DNA of 64,000 nt from Rhopalosiphum padi (lineage: Eukaryota; Arthropoda; Insecta; Hemiptera; Aphididae), in NCBI RefSeq assembly GCF_020882245.1, contig NC_083597.1, forward strand, positions 13,178,581 to 13,242,580, written 5' to 3'. The notes under the pieces are model-generated. The model did no database searches, was not told the DNA's origin, and worked only from the letters and a program-made list of their open reading frames with translations. Each line of letters opens with the position of its first letter. The stretch's first letter is position 1. Both the position numbers and the translations under genes were made by a program. This document shows, in pieces, positions 53,777 through 64,000 of this stretch.

Positions 53777-54060
53777 CATAGGCTGACAACATTTTTTCTC
53801 TCAGAATCATTTTTGTATAAAATTATAATATGTGATTAAATTCAAATTAAACATAATATACATTTCAGTGACTTATAAAATTATGAGGTTTTTATAGAAT
53901 TTGAATCTAAGGGTTGAATCTCGCAAAACCCGTTCTCAGCGGATATTTCATACCTATACCATACCTATTAGTTATTACCAACTTACCTACCAAATTTCAG
54001 CTCTATATTATGTCAAACCGTTTTTCAGATTGCATGTTTAATCGAAAATACAACTCTCTT
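53777..54060. repeat. Inverted relative of the 'gattctgagcg' dispersed repeat
   Basis: Positions 53777-53850, reverse-complemented, align by eye with 6720-6793: both pass through a 'ttgaatt' block, an AT-rich stretch, 'gattctgag' and 'gtcagcct'. The following 'taccaaatttcagctct' and 'gtcaaaccgttttt' blocks (about 53988-54030) are also typical of aphid dispersed repeats. Heavily diverged, no coding capacity. Confidence 0.5.
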
Positions 54061-55747
54061 TTATATTATATTTATTTTATATAATATTTTACAATACAAA
54101 GTTTCATTTTTGAAGTTTATAGATGCATACTTATATGTCTATGTATGATTATAAAATAAAGACATTTTCAAGTTGACTTGATTTTTAATCGATATATAGG
54201 GACAGTTGAAACTTTTAACAAAAACACTGTTTCTACTTCAAGCACTATCCTTAAAACAACAGTCAGGTCACCGTGTTTAAAGTATTTTAAATAATTGCAT
54301 ACGAGTTGTGTGTATTGGTTGTTGTCTATCGACATTGTAATGCAATTGAAATTAAAACTCTTCCTATGAAGAGGACACTTTACTCACATGCGTAATGCTA
54401 AATTTCTAATCAGATCCTTTGTAATGGCAATGATTGCATTAACAAAATATTATAGTGTCGACAAATCCGGCGCCTAGTGAAGAAGAAAAGATACTTTCAA
54501 ATTGTATTTACAAAATTTTAAAACACGGTGGAAATCATTATAAAAATTTCTATTTATTCATAAATTATTAATATTATTATTTTTTTTCATTTTTATAAGC
54601 CATATAAAGACTAAGGATACTATTTTTACTTGTATCAAAGTTTTTAACACAACAGTATATTATATTATTATCATAATAAAAAAAACTATTATTATGCAAT
54701 ATTGTATTAATTATTTTGACATTTATAAAATAACAAAAGGTTAACTATTTTATTTATCATAATAAACATTATTGTCTTACTTACTTTACCTTCATATTTG
54801 TTATAAGCCAATATTATACATTGTGTATTTTGTATATTATTATACATATATATATATATAATATTGTAATGCTTATATTATGTGTGTGTATTTAATACAT
54901 GTTTTTTAAAAGGCCAGAAAGTGCAATCGGGTATGTAATATTTATTTTAAAAATATAGATACCAAAGAAAACATACCATACATAGTATAATTTATTAATG
55001 TACCTAGGTATCATACAAAACATTTATTTTATAAGTATTAGTTTAAACTTTAAAGTACATGTATTCAGTAAATATATATATTGATATTAGTATAAATAAA
55101 TATAATTTATAAATAAAATTAATTTCAATTCAATGGTGGAACATCGATAATAAATATATGTATTCAAAAGTAAATTTAAAGAAATTGCATAATAAAATAA
55201 AAAATCAGTTCTAATAAGCTGACCCAAAAATGTTCGATGCAGTTTTAATGTTTGCTTAGTTAAATGCACCGTCAACTGAACCAACAATTAACGGTTAAAA
55301 ATTGCACTCAAAACTGTAAATAAACATTTTTTGCACTTTGACTGAACTCGGTTCACATTGTGTTAAAAACCGTATTCAAATTTCTCAAAGGTCGAGGACA
55401 GGGACCAAACTTGAACTGTGTGCCACACCGCAAATTTATTCTTGTAAAGTTGAAATGAACCTTTTATGAACGTCAATTGCTGCTCGGGACGTGGATCGAG
55501 TTCTATATATATATTACAATATGGATATTGAAAATATTTAATAATGTGTAGGTACGGTATTATTATCATTATCACCATCATCATTATTATTGTATACGTA
55601 CGCAATACATTATTTTGAACGACGGACGCGCATAACCTTAAGCTAAAGAGCCGTGTAATGTGTAAACCTCGTCGATTATAAATAAGTATCAGTATGCCTC
55701 ATCATTTTTTTATACCTACATACGATTCACACACAGCACAAGGTGTA
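54061..55747. other. No gene seen; short microsatellite
   Basis: AT-rich sequence with an (AT)n tract at about 54845-54861. The minus-strand frames at 55087-55287 and 55363-55605 are unsupported. A GC-richer patch lies at 55610-55680. Confidence 0.45.
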
Positions 55748-56174
55748 CAGTGTGATTCGCCAAACGTGCTCATAACCACGCGTTCATCCTAAACACGTTA
55801 TCCTCTGATTGAGCAATTTATTTCGTATGTTATGATTTCAATCAACTTACTTAAATATATGCCTCATAAACTCCTAGTTTAATAATTCAATAACTATTGA
55901 TTTAAATTTAAATTTAGAAGAGTACATCAAAATGTTCAATATTATATATTTATAATTAAAAAAAACATAGTGTAAACAGGGACAACAGGGCGGTAGTGGT
56001 TTGAAAAAAATACATTTTTATCGGAACAGAACACTTGCTAATTAATGAAATATAAAGTTTTTGACAATATCGTCTTTAAATAAAGATACTAAATATGTTT
56101 TTAAAAATAATAATTTTAATAAATGCATTAATATAAAATAAAATGTTAACGAACATGCTTGATGAATCACCCTA
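55748..56174. mobile_element. TA-flanked MITE, copy 1
   Basis: The left end is 'cagtgtgattcgccaaacg' and the right end, reverse-complemented, is 'tagggtgattcatcaagca', imperfect inverted repeats that match at about three quarters of positions over 26 bases. Each end is adjacent to a TA dinucleotide (55746-55747 and 56175-56176), the target duplication of Tc1/mariner-type elements. Length 427 bp, no transposase. A second copy with the same termini lies 2.5 kb to the right. Confidence 0.65.
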
Positions 56175-56659
56175 TATTATATTCGAATAATATTACAAAG
56201 AGTATATTAGTAGCCCGCCGGCACTCGACAACCAGTGTTCGACAACAATCGTATCCACGTCCTCGAGGCTCAAGCTCTTTCGTTTAAAATATTAAAATTT
56301 ATTCTCACTATACAGCGGAAGAAATCATATGTGTAGTCTCTGTTTTCCACTCGTCTCTCATATACTATACCTCATCCATACAAATCCATTATCCGTTCAC
56401 TAAGGTGACGTTAATTTATACATATGCTTTGCTTTCGTTATGGCTGTGACCTCATTCCAGATATTTCTAACTTAAACTTTGTAATATTATGTATACGTAA
56501 ATAATGCTTTACGTGTAAATACAATTATTCAAAATGAGCTATTGCTTGCATATACTGTGTAGGTATACCATATAAATAGCTAGAAATTTAAAAATAAAAT
56601 GAGAGTTAAAACATTCAAAACGAATTTTGAAGTATAGTTTATTATTGTCTAAAGAGGCG
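56175..56659. other. Short GC-richer interval between elements
   Basis: Near 56210-56280 the sequence is GC-rich ('agcccgccggcactcgac'), but it has no open frame or recognisable end. Possibly a fragment of another repeat. Confidence 0.3.
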
Positions 56660-58106
56660 CTGGTGCCATGGCCTGGGGATCAAAATGCTGGAAAAATTCG
56701 GGAAATATAGGAAAATATTATTTTTTTCCTAGATCTCCAAAAAATATGGAAAAATTGAAAAATATTAAAATAATACCTACATTTCCAAAAATCCGGTTTT
56801 CGGAAGATTAAAAATAAAACAAAATTTTTGGAAAATTAAAAACTGTATTTACGCATAAAATAAACGAAGTATACAAAAAAATTGATACAAGACTTGTTGT
56901 CATTTCACATTTGTCAATACGGCATACGTATTATTGTATTAACAATTAAAGTACTAACAATTAAGTAAATTAATAATTACAGTATTTTAATATTTTTGTT
57001 CTAAAAAGTAAAAATAACGTTATCTGTCAAAGATTTCAGTGCGACTGTGGAAGAGTGTATTTCCCAGAAAATAATTATTTTGAAATTTTATTAAATAAGA
57101 AAATCCTATTTAATTTATTGCGCCCACATAGTGTGCGATCCGACGCAGTCGCCAGTCGGATTGGCTACCTGGTAAGTTTAGTTTCGTTTAAATCGATTTT
57201 CTCCGATGATAACTGCATGACTACTTAACTATTCACACGTTACTTGACTTTAACTTTTTCTCTTACAAAACAGCATCGGACTTTCGACGTCAGGTGGTAT
57301 AACAATCCGCCGTAGTCGGATTACCCAGCACAGGTATCGATTTACACTGATTGAAGACTGATATAGCTATAGACACACCATTGCCATTTTCGGTATATGC
57401 ATTTATTTTTTATTCATTCAAAAAAGAACCGAGAATGCGACGGGGCACGGTATTACACCGTTTGATGACTGATAGCTAGACACTCAATTACAGTATTTGG
57501 CATTTTTTTTTTTTTTATTTTGTTATTCGTTCAAAAAAGAACCGGGCATGTGAGGGGGACGTGCATCGAATCCGCCGCAGACAGATTTCCCAACCAGGTA
57601 TTGATTTGCACCCGATGAGGAATAACAGCTAGACACTCAATTACCGTATGGGTATGCTATAATATATTTTTTTTTTTTTTGAATTTCCGGTGAAACGATT
57701 TTCATTCTACCACCTCGAAGGCGACGAAGGCAGCTTCTACAACGTCCGGAATAGAGTTACACTAGCCCCTCTAGTTATCTATAAATTAAGTAAAAGTCCC
57801 CGAGATTCATCCACTATACAGACTTTAAATGATGGTATATTAATAATTTTTGTATTATGATTATCAACTATCGTTATTTATTGGATTGGTTCCCTTTCCG
57901 TTTTACATTAATTTTTTTTAATTTTTTAAACCATTTTTTATGACATTTTACAGTTTTTCCGAAAAATCTCGATTTTTTTCACGGAAATTTTAAATGAAAC
58001 TATATTTTCCCAATTTTTCCATTAAAAACCTGATAAAACCGGGTTTTTTTCAGAAAAACCATCCTTTTTTTTTTTTGAAAATTGTGATCCTTACGGCGTG
58101 GCCCAT
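56660..58106. mobile_element. Inverted-repeat element with internal tandem repeats, no transposase
   Basis: The left end 'ggtgccatggcctggggatc' and the reverse-complemented right end 'gggccacgccgtaaggatc' are diverged inverted repeats. Both continue inward into purine-rich 'ggaaaaatt(c/g)ggaaa' sequence, and the right arm shows the complement. The interior (about 57120-57660) has degenerate tandem copies of a block with 'aatccgccg(t/c)ag', 'agctagacactcaatta' and 'ttcaaaaaagaaccg'. The 126-codon plus-strand frame at 57994-58374 crosses the right end and is a poly-T artefact. Size about 1.45 kb. The target duplication is not resolved and the superfamily is uncertain. Confidence 0.55.
57300..57660. 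repeat. Degenerate tandem repeat block
   Basis: 'ttcaaaaaagaaccg' recurs at about 57417 and 57529. 'agctagacactcaatta' recurs at about 57473 and 57629, with a relative near 57365. 'aatccgccg' recurs at about 57306 and 57570. Unit spacing is irregular (about 110-160 bases), so the units have gained indels. Confidence 0.6.
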
Positions 58107-58637
58107 TAAAATCTCAATTAATTATCAGACAATTCCATCGCTGTATGACTTCATTTATCTCATGTTTCATATGTTGTTTTATATTATTGTGTATATTGTG
58201 TTTATGTCGGTCATCTTTACTTATCGTGTTACAGATTGTCAGATTGTAAATTTTTCAAATAAAAACCTTTTTTTTTTTTTTTGTATTATTATTATTATAT
58301 CTTTAAACTATAACAATCTATCTATGTATATTTTTGAAATGATTTTAAGCTACTTTAATTTTCTAAATATTTAGTGAAAAGGTACGTAAATCTACAAGTT
58401 GATCGCTTCATTTTCACATAACGCGATGTAGGGATAAAACTGTGATAAAACGTAATTCTAATCTCGTAAAGATTATTGCTATAGATTCGGAAATGAGAAG
58501 AAATATTGGTTTTATGATATGTATAATGTATATTATAATATGTGTGCTTTGTTTTAGAATTAAACTTTGTTGTTTTGAGTAAGTATAATGAAAAAGTTCA
58601 ACAAGAGTATTAAAAATTAAACAACACAGTATATATA

Positions 58638-59363
58638 CATGGTGATTCGCCAAACATGCTCGCTCTTTTTTTTATTTAATAATGAATTTATTCTAATTCT
58701 GATTATTTTTTAGAATTTTCAGTTGAACTTAAAAAAAAAAGAATAACCATAATAAAAACTTCAAAATTCAAAATTCTATTTTCCAAATGAGCTTTTTTTA
58801 TATAAATTATTTAGTGGATAATTTTTTAAAAATGTTTATCTACCTAGTTTAAAATTCAAATGAGAAGTACAAAAAAAATGTTTATATTAAAGATAAAAGT
58901 TCTTAAAAATTATTTTATAAAATACAAAATAAATCAGATCTAGTTCATTATACTTAAAATATTTTTAAAAATTATAAATGATTGATTATAGATTTATAAA
59001 AATTATTAAAATGTTCAAATTGCCACAGTTATTGATTAAAAATGTACCTATATTTAATATGTTTATTTAATCAATGCCATAGCTTTCATATATTTCATAC
59101 CTATTATAATGGACCCCTATTATCCTTAGTATATAAAGTTAAAGAACTAAAAAAATACTCGTTCGAATATTGATTTTTAAATAATTTAAAAGTTTTTATC
59201 TTCAATAGACCCTCCTTAAGCAGTACAAATAATTTCAATAGATTTAAAATATAGTTTATTAATATTATAGTAATCGATAATATATTTTAAAATTTCAAAA
59301 CCCAGATTTTGTATATCTGCGTTATTAATGAAGAAAAAGGATGTTTATTACTGAATCATCCTG
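58638..59363. mobile_element. TA-flanked MITE, copy 2
   Basis: It starts 'catggtgattcgccaaacat' and ends, reverse-complemented, 'caggatgattcagtaataaa', with TA on both sides (58636-58637 and 59364-59365). The left terminus is nearly identical to that of the copy at 55748, so the two belong to one family. At 726 bp it is longer than copy 1. The interiors seem unrelated at a glance. No transposase frame. Confidence 0.6.
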
Positions 59364-59365
59364 TA

Positions 59366-60700
59366 TATAGATAAGTAAATTAGAAACGGAACACAGATGT
59401 TATTTAGAGGCTCTGTAATAGTTAAAGGTTGGATTAGGGCAATATTAGTAAACTTTAATAGTAATACTATAATAAACTTTTCAATATTATCTACAGGAAA
59501 CGACGAAACCATGCTTATAAATATTTACATTAAAAATACTGACTATGTACATTAATATCTAATAATTTAAATTATTGAAACCAATTAATTATTCTAATTC
59601 AAGGGTTATGATGTTTATGAACTTATACATATATTATAATATATCTATATCATTATATTTGTATGTTTAAGTTAAATTAAGTAAGTTATAAATATTTAAT
59701 TTAATGATATAATAACAGGCATAAATAGTACAACAGGCATTATTTATTCACGTTTAAAAATAATATTTTATTGTAATATAGAAAATAGTTTTGACTGTTA
59801 TTTAAATATAGCCATTGAACATTATTGTTATATATTGTGTTATCGATTGTGTGGTATTTATAATATATTTTTTATTTCGATGAATTTCCCTGCGGAATAA
59901 ACCGAAATATAGTTTTTTTTTTAATAGTAATAGATACACGGACAAACTCAAATGGTGGAAGATCGGTACAGTATGTATACAATACACGTAATATTATTTT
60001 ATGCGTACAAATATAATATACAGCCTCGGGCAGCAAAGTTGTTATAATTGTTGGCATTTAATATCCTGTTCAAATGGAGATAACCAAATTCAATTCAAAA
60101 TTGGATATAACTATAGCCTATAGGCATTTTTTTTTAACCATCACGGAGTTAAAAGCCGTCAAACCGCAGTTGTACAAATGCCAATTCAAAACATCGTTTT
60201 AATCGACCGAGCAGTCTTATGGCCAGAATAATAATCGAATCCTAAGATGTTAATATAATGCAGATCGGTCAAGAAGTTTGAGGCGAAATTAAATTGACTA
60301 TATCGCAGAGTCCGTAAATTTGCATTTAAATTCCTGTAAAAATTTTAATTTTTATTTCCCACAGATTTTGATCTGCACGACATAATACAGTATCTATATA
60401 CCTGATATTATATCATTTTCAACCCGTACTGGTATTATTTACATTGTTATCGAACCTTAAAATCATATCACGCGCGGTTATGTCGACTGTCGTTTAGTGT
60501 CGCGTTTCTACAACTATAAAGATTACAAAAATCGTATATTATAATTATTTAAATACATACTTACGTGTATGATATATTTTTTTAATTTGTAGGTCATTAG
60601 TCACCGACACATTTTTACAGCAGACGACACTACCATAATCATTCTATTATGCAACTATATGTTCAAAGTGCCATCGATGTAACCAAGTACATAATATATT
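59366..60700. other. No gene seen
   Basis: AT-rich, becoming CpG-richer towards 60450-60510. The overlapping minus-strand frames at 59802-60057 lack support. Confidence 0.45.
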
Positions 60701-60719
60701 ATACACTGTCGTCATGTTT

Positions 60720-60865
60720 ACACTTTACACGATTTCGAGCTTATGCCTCCGTCGCGCCACCGCCCATCGGCTTATACAATAAGTCATGTATAAATAGATA
60801 GTACCATAGTTACAGAAGAAAAGCTCAGGTTCACTCAGAATTAAAAAAGTATTCTTGTAATTATT
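60720..60865 (+). promoter_or_regulatory. Possible TATA promoter
   Basis: TATAAATA at 60789-60796 is preceded by a CpG-rich patch (60738-60770, 'cgtcgcgccaccgccc') and followed at 25-40 bases by initiator-like CAG sites ('ttacagaag', 'gctcaggttcactcag'). The layout resembles insect TATA genes, and the first ATG downstream is at 60866. Support is from motif spacing only. Confidence 0.3.
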
Positions 60866-61057
60866 ATGGCAAAACACACTTTTATAGCGATAGCGATCGG
60901 CTGTGTTGACATTTTAAAGTTTTTCTTTAATCGCCAGGAAATAAAGTTCGAGTTTTCTGAATTTGTTTCCCTACGAACCACGATGTTAATAAAAATATTC
61001 AAACAGCCTGTCGTCACTACGATGGGGCATACGCTAATAAGAATCTACGGTTGTTAG
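60866..61057 (+). CDS. Short ORF downstream of possible promoter, product unknown
   Basis: A 63-codon frame beginning MAKHTFIAIAIGCVDILKFF. The first 17 residues could form a weak signal peptide, but the rest (…RQEIKFEFSEFVSLRTTMLI…) matches nothing I recognise. There is no good donor within it, so it would be a single-exon peptide or a chance frame after a regulatory element. Included because of the TATA box 77 bases upstream and the mixed composition. Confidence 0.2.
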   Translation: MAKHTFIAIAIGCVDILKFFFNRQEIKFEFSEFVSLRTTMLIKIFKQPVVTTMGHTLIRIYGC

Positions 61058-64000
61058 TACCCAAATATTTTCAAACAGTAGATTCGCGTCTATTTATCAC
61101 CTATACTTAGATTAAGTGATAGGTGATAGTCGATAGAGGACTTATGTTAGTTATAGACTTATAATAGTATTTACATATTTCCAGACCGACCCGCTTTACG
61201 AGTACGCATTTCATTTTTGATATAAGACGCATTCAATTTTCAAGTTAATCATGCCAGAAAAATTACAATAGCCTATAATTTTTTATATCGGTAACTTTTT
61301 TTTTTATCAGTGCCCCGTGATTTAAAATTCATATTAGAAAACGAAATAGTTTTCTAAACATGTAAATACGTACGTATAGCATAAGTATAGAATAGTAGAA
61401 TGCATTTTGTTTGTAAGTAAAAAACAAAACTGACAGTGGTGTAGGGAAGCATTTATCTAATAATTTTGTAAATCAATAATTATTTTAAAATAATTTTAGG
61501 ACAAAAATAGTTAAAAATTAAAATGTGGACAATAACAACTTTTGTTGTACATTCGTATAATGTAGTTAATTTAACTACTAGCACCATGTATTAGTTTATT
61601 TAGATTCGGGTACTTTGTATATTGATTCTCTTTTTTTGGTGAAGAGTAGGATGGAGGAACAAATTGAAATATTTATTCTATAAGTGTTTAATGTGTATAA
61701 AATACATTTGTTTTTTGTACAATATATAACATGTTCCTCTTTAAGAATCACACTGTTTTTAAATTAATTTTTGTTCATTATACAGCGGAGTGACTATACT
61801 AACTTAAAAGGAAAAAAGGTGTAAATCTGAGAAATCAAATCCATTCTTTAGACTTATGTATCAATGTATCATGTTATATTTATATATATGACGACTATAA
61901 AATATTTAAATTCAGTAATTTCAATATAAAATTGTCAAATCCTCTAGAGTCCGTACTACTCCGTAGGTACACTATAGTTTCAATGTTTCAAAAATTTGTT
62001 TTATTTATATGAAATTATTATATTGTCTACCATAGCGTTTTAAATTGTCATTTATTTCAATGTATATTTAATTCGTAAAATTATAAATAATAAATATTGG
62101 TAGGTAGTTTATGTTTTTACACACCCTCATAAATCAAATCAGTCTAATTGAATAATGATAATATATGTAAATTTAACCGCAGGTAAACAATTTCAAACAC
62201 ATTCCTATGCATTCATTGATTTATCATAGGTTGGTAAATATATATTATTCATAAGTGCAGTACTTACATTTTATTTTTTTAATCCCGCAAATTGAAATAA
62301 GAACGAACTAGTATAGTCTGCAGCTCAATCGTATTTTAGATCAAATGTTATCTTATAATTAAATTATGTATATGAAAACTTCTTCTGCTACTTCTCATCT
62401 GTCACGTTTATTTTAAAACTTTTATACTAATGTCTAGTACAGTATAAATTAGTTTAAGCTCGGTTCCTTGAAATAATGTTTAACAACAACATAAAAAGTT
62501 GGTAAGAAAAAAATTTAAAGTTTATACAATATATAATGATATTCTTTATTGAGTAGGTAACTAATGTAAAATTAACCTTATAGAACCTAATTACTTCTAT
62601 GGCTCATTACAAGTTACAAGTTTTGAAAGTTGTTTTAGGTTTATTAAGCTTACTTCTTTTTGAATTATCGATATTGATCAAAAGTTTGTAAAACAATGTT
62701 AAATGACTAGTTTTCGAAATGGTTTAAAAGGCTAAGCGCTATTAGATTAAACTGATTTACAAAATGTTATAACTATATACAGAATAGTGATACATGTTTA
62801 TAATTACATATTATTCCCATCGATTTCCTATGTTTATACAATATACATAATATACATGTATATTGTCATTGGAGCTTATGAATTCTAGTACTTCTCTTAC
62901 TCTAAAAGTATGCCGAATTACGAAGGTTCCGCTCGATTTGACGTCAAATAAATTGGAAAATTCCTGAGAAAATTTCTGAGATACAAAACTTAATATGATC
63001 AAATTATATAATTTTAGTTCATAAGTAATTTTGATAAGTTACTAAAAATGTTTTCATCATTAAATAATAGCATTTAAGATGTGAACTCTGTAGATTAAAA
63101 AAAAACAATATGCCTATTTTAGGATGAAATTTAAATCATAAACAAGTTAAAATAATTATTTATGATTTATTTTTAGATAATGAATGTTTATCTATTTCGT
63201 AAAAATTATATTTATTCGTATAAAAATATTTAGATATGATCGTATAAAAATGATTGTTTTAGCATGATATTATTTTTCTATTTAATAAAATATGAATGAG
63301 GTAGTATATCATAGAACTTAATTACCATATTAATTATTATCATCAGCCTTTACTTTCTGTGAACCATAAGTTTATAAAATATTTGTATACTACTTTTTCC
63401 TACCAGTATGGTCAAACTTTGAAGTTTGGCAAATCTCACACTAAATCTACATGTTTTTGTATAAAACATAGGTACTTTGAATGCACAAAAATCCATAATA
63501 CATTTTCAAAAATTCGTTTGAAAACTAATTAAAGTAAATCATGATAAAAATAAGAAGGGAAATAATAAAAATTCAAGTTAATAATAAAGAATATGAGCAC
63601 GCAAGTCATTATAAAATTTCTTTTGTTGAACGGTAGTTAATTATTCTGCTTATAAAACGTTACAAATAAAATGAAACACTTAAGGATTATTTATAATTAT
63701 CTGTTTAACCAAATATATATACCTACTGTAAATGCAAAATATCTTGAAACTGCTTAATTCTTAAATGATATTATATTATTATAAATATTTATAATATGTT
63801 TATTGTTGTAAATTTTGAGCATTTATTAGTTTACAATTGTTTTAATAAATGCGTAACCACGCAGTTTTATGATAAGACTTAAATATCCTTAGAATCATTT
63901 TTTTATATTATATATATATAATTAACCACAATTAAAATTCGTTCAGTATTTTTTAAGTATACCCATAGGCCATAATTATTATTATTGTTTATCAATAGTA
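61058..64000. other. Non-coding AT-rich DNA
   Basis: No supportable gene. A 'cagtggtgtagggaag' at about 61436 resembles a hAT left terminus without a visible partner. The minus-strand frame at 62811-63002 has no splice or domain support. Confidence 0.45.

Noticed and set aside
57994..58374. 126-codon plus-strand frame
   Set aside because: Phe/Ile/Leu-rich, driven by poly-T runs, and it crosses the right end of an inverted-repeat element. It is not a membrane protein gene.

Overview
The window is very AT-rich, intron-dominated eukaryotic DNA. Its dispersed repeats, the frequent 'gtacctacct'-type tracts and the abundance of small hAT-like and Tc1/mariner-like non-autonomous elements suggest an aphid (Hemiptera, Aphididae). 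That assignment is recognition from memory, not a search result. There are no operons, rRNA genes, CRISPR arrays or convincing tRNAs. Almost every long open frame here is a chance frame in AT-rich DNA.

The one gene I can support lies on the minus strand and reads right to left. A TATA-type promoter (about 40974-40985) is followed by a short non-coding first exon (about 40948 down to 40906) that ends in a strong donor. An intron of about 30.5 kb follows. Coding exon 2 (10387-10190) starts with an ATG and a clear signal peptide. A 1.2 kb intron follows, then coding exon 3 (8968-8800), joined in perfect phase. The protein is secreted, has no cysteine in the visible 120 residues, and carries Lys-Arg pairs that bracket a 27-residue segment. 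This is the layout of a neuropeptide or peptide-hormone precursor. I do not recognise the family. The 3' end is either beyond the left edge of the window or, if intron 3 is retained, at a stop at 8700.

Left flank (1-8799): several small transposons, two of them with diagnosable 8-bp target duplications (2742-2974 and 3840-4159), plus a long dispersed repeat (about 6640-7440). Centre (10388-40905): the giant first intron, with one hAT-like element that has a perfect duplication (13182-13360), microsatellites, two GC/CpG-richer islands that could be regulatory or alternative first exons (22950-24540 and 31120-31560), and a coding-looking fragment (36029-36250).

Right part (41130-64000): mostly empty upstream DNA. 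It holds an isolated, well-spliced 88-bp plus-strand exon candidate (52463-52550), a pair of TA-flanked MITEs from one family (55748-56174 and 58638-59363), a 1.4 kb inverted-repeat element with internal degenerate tandem repeats (56660-58106), and a possible TATA promoter with a short plus-strand ORF (60789-61057).
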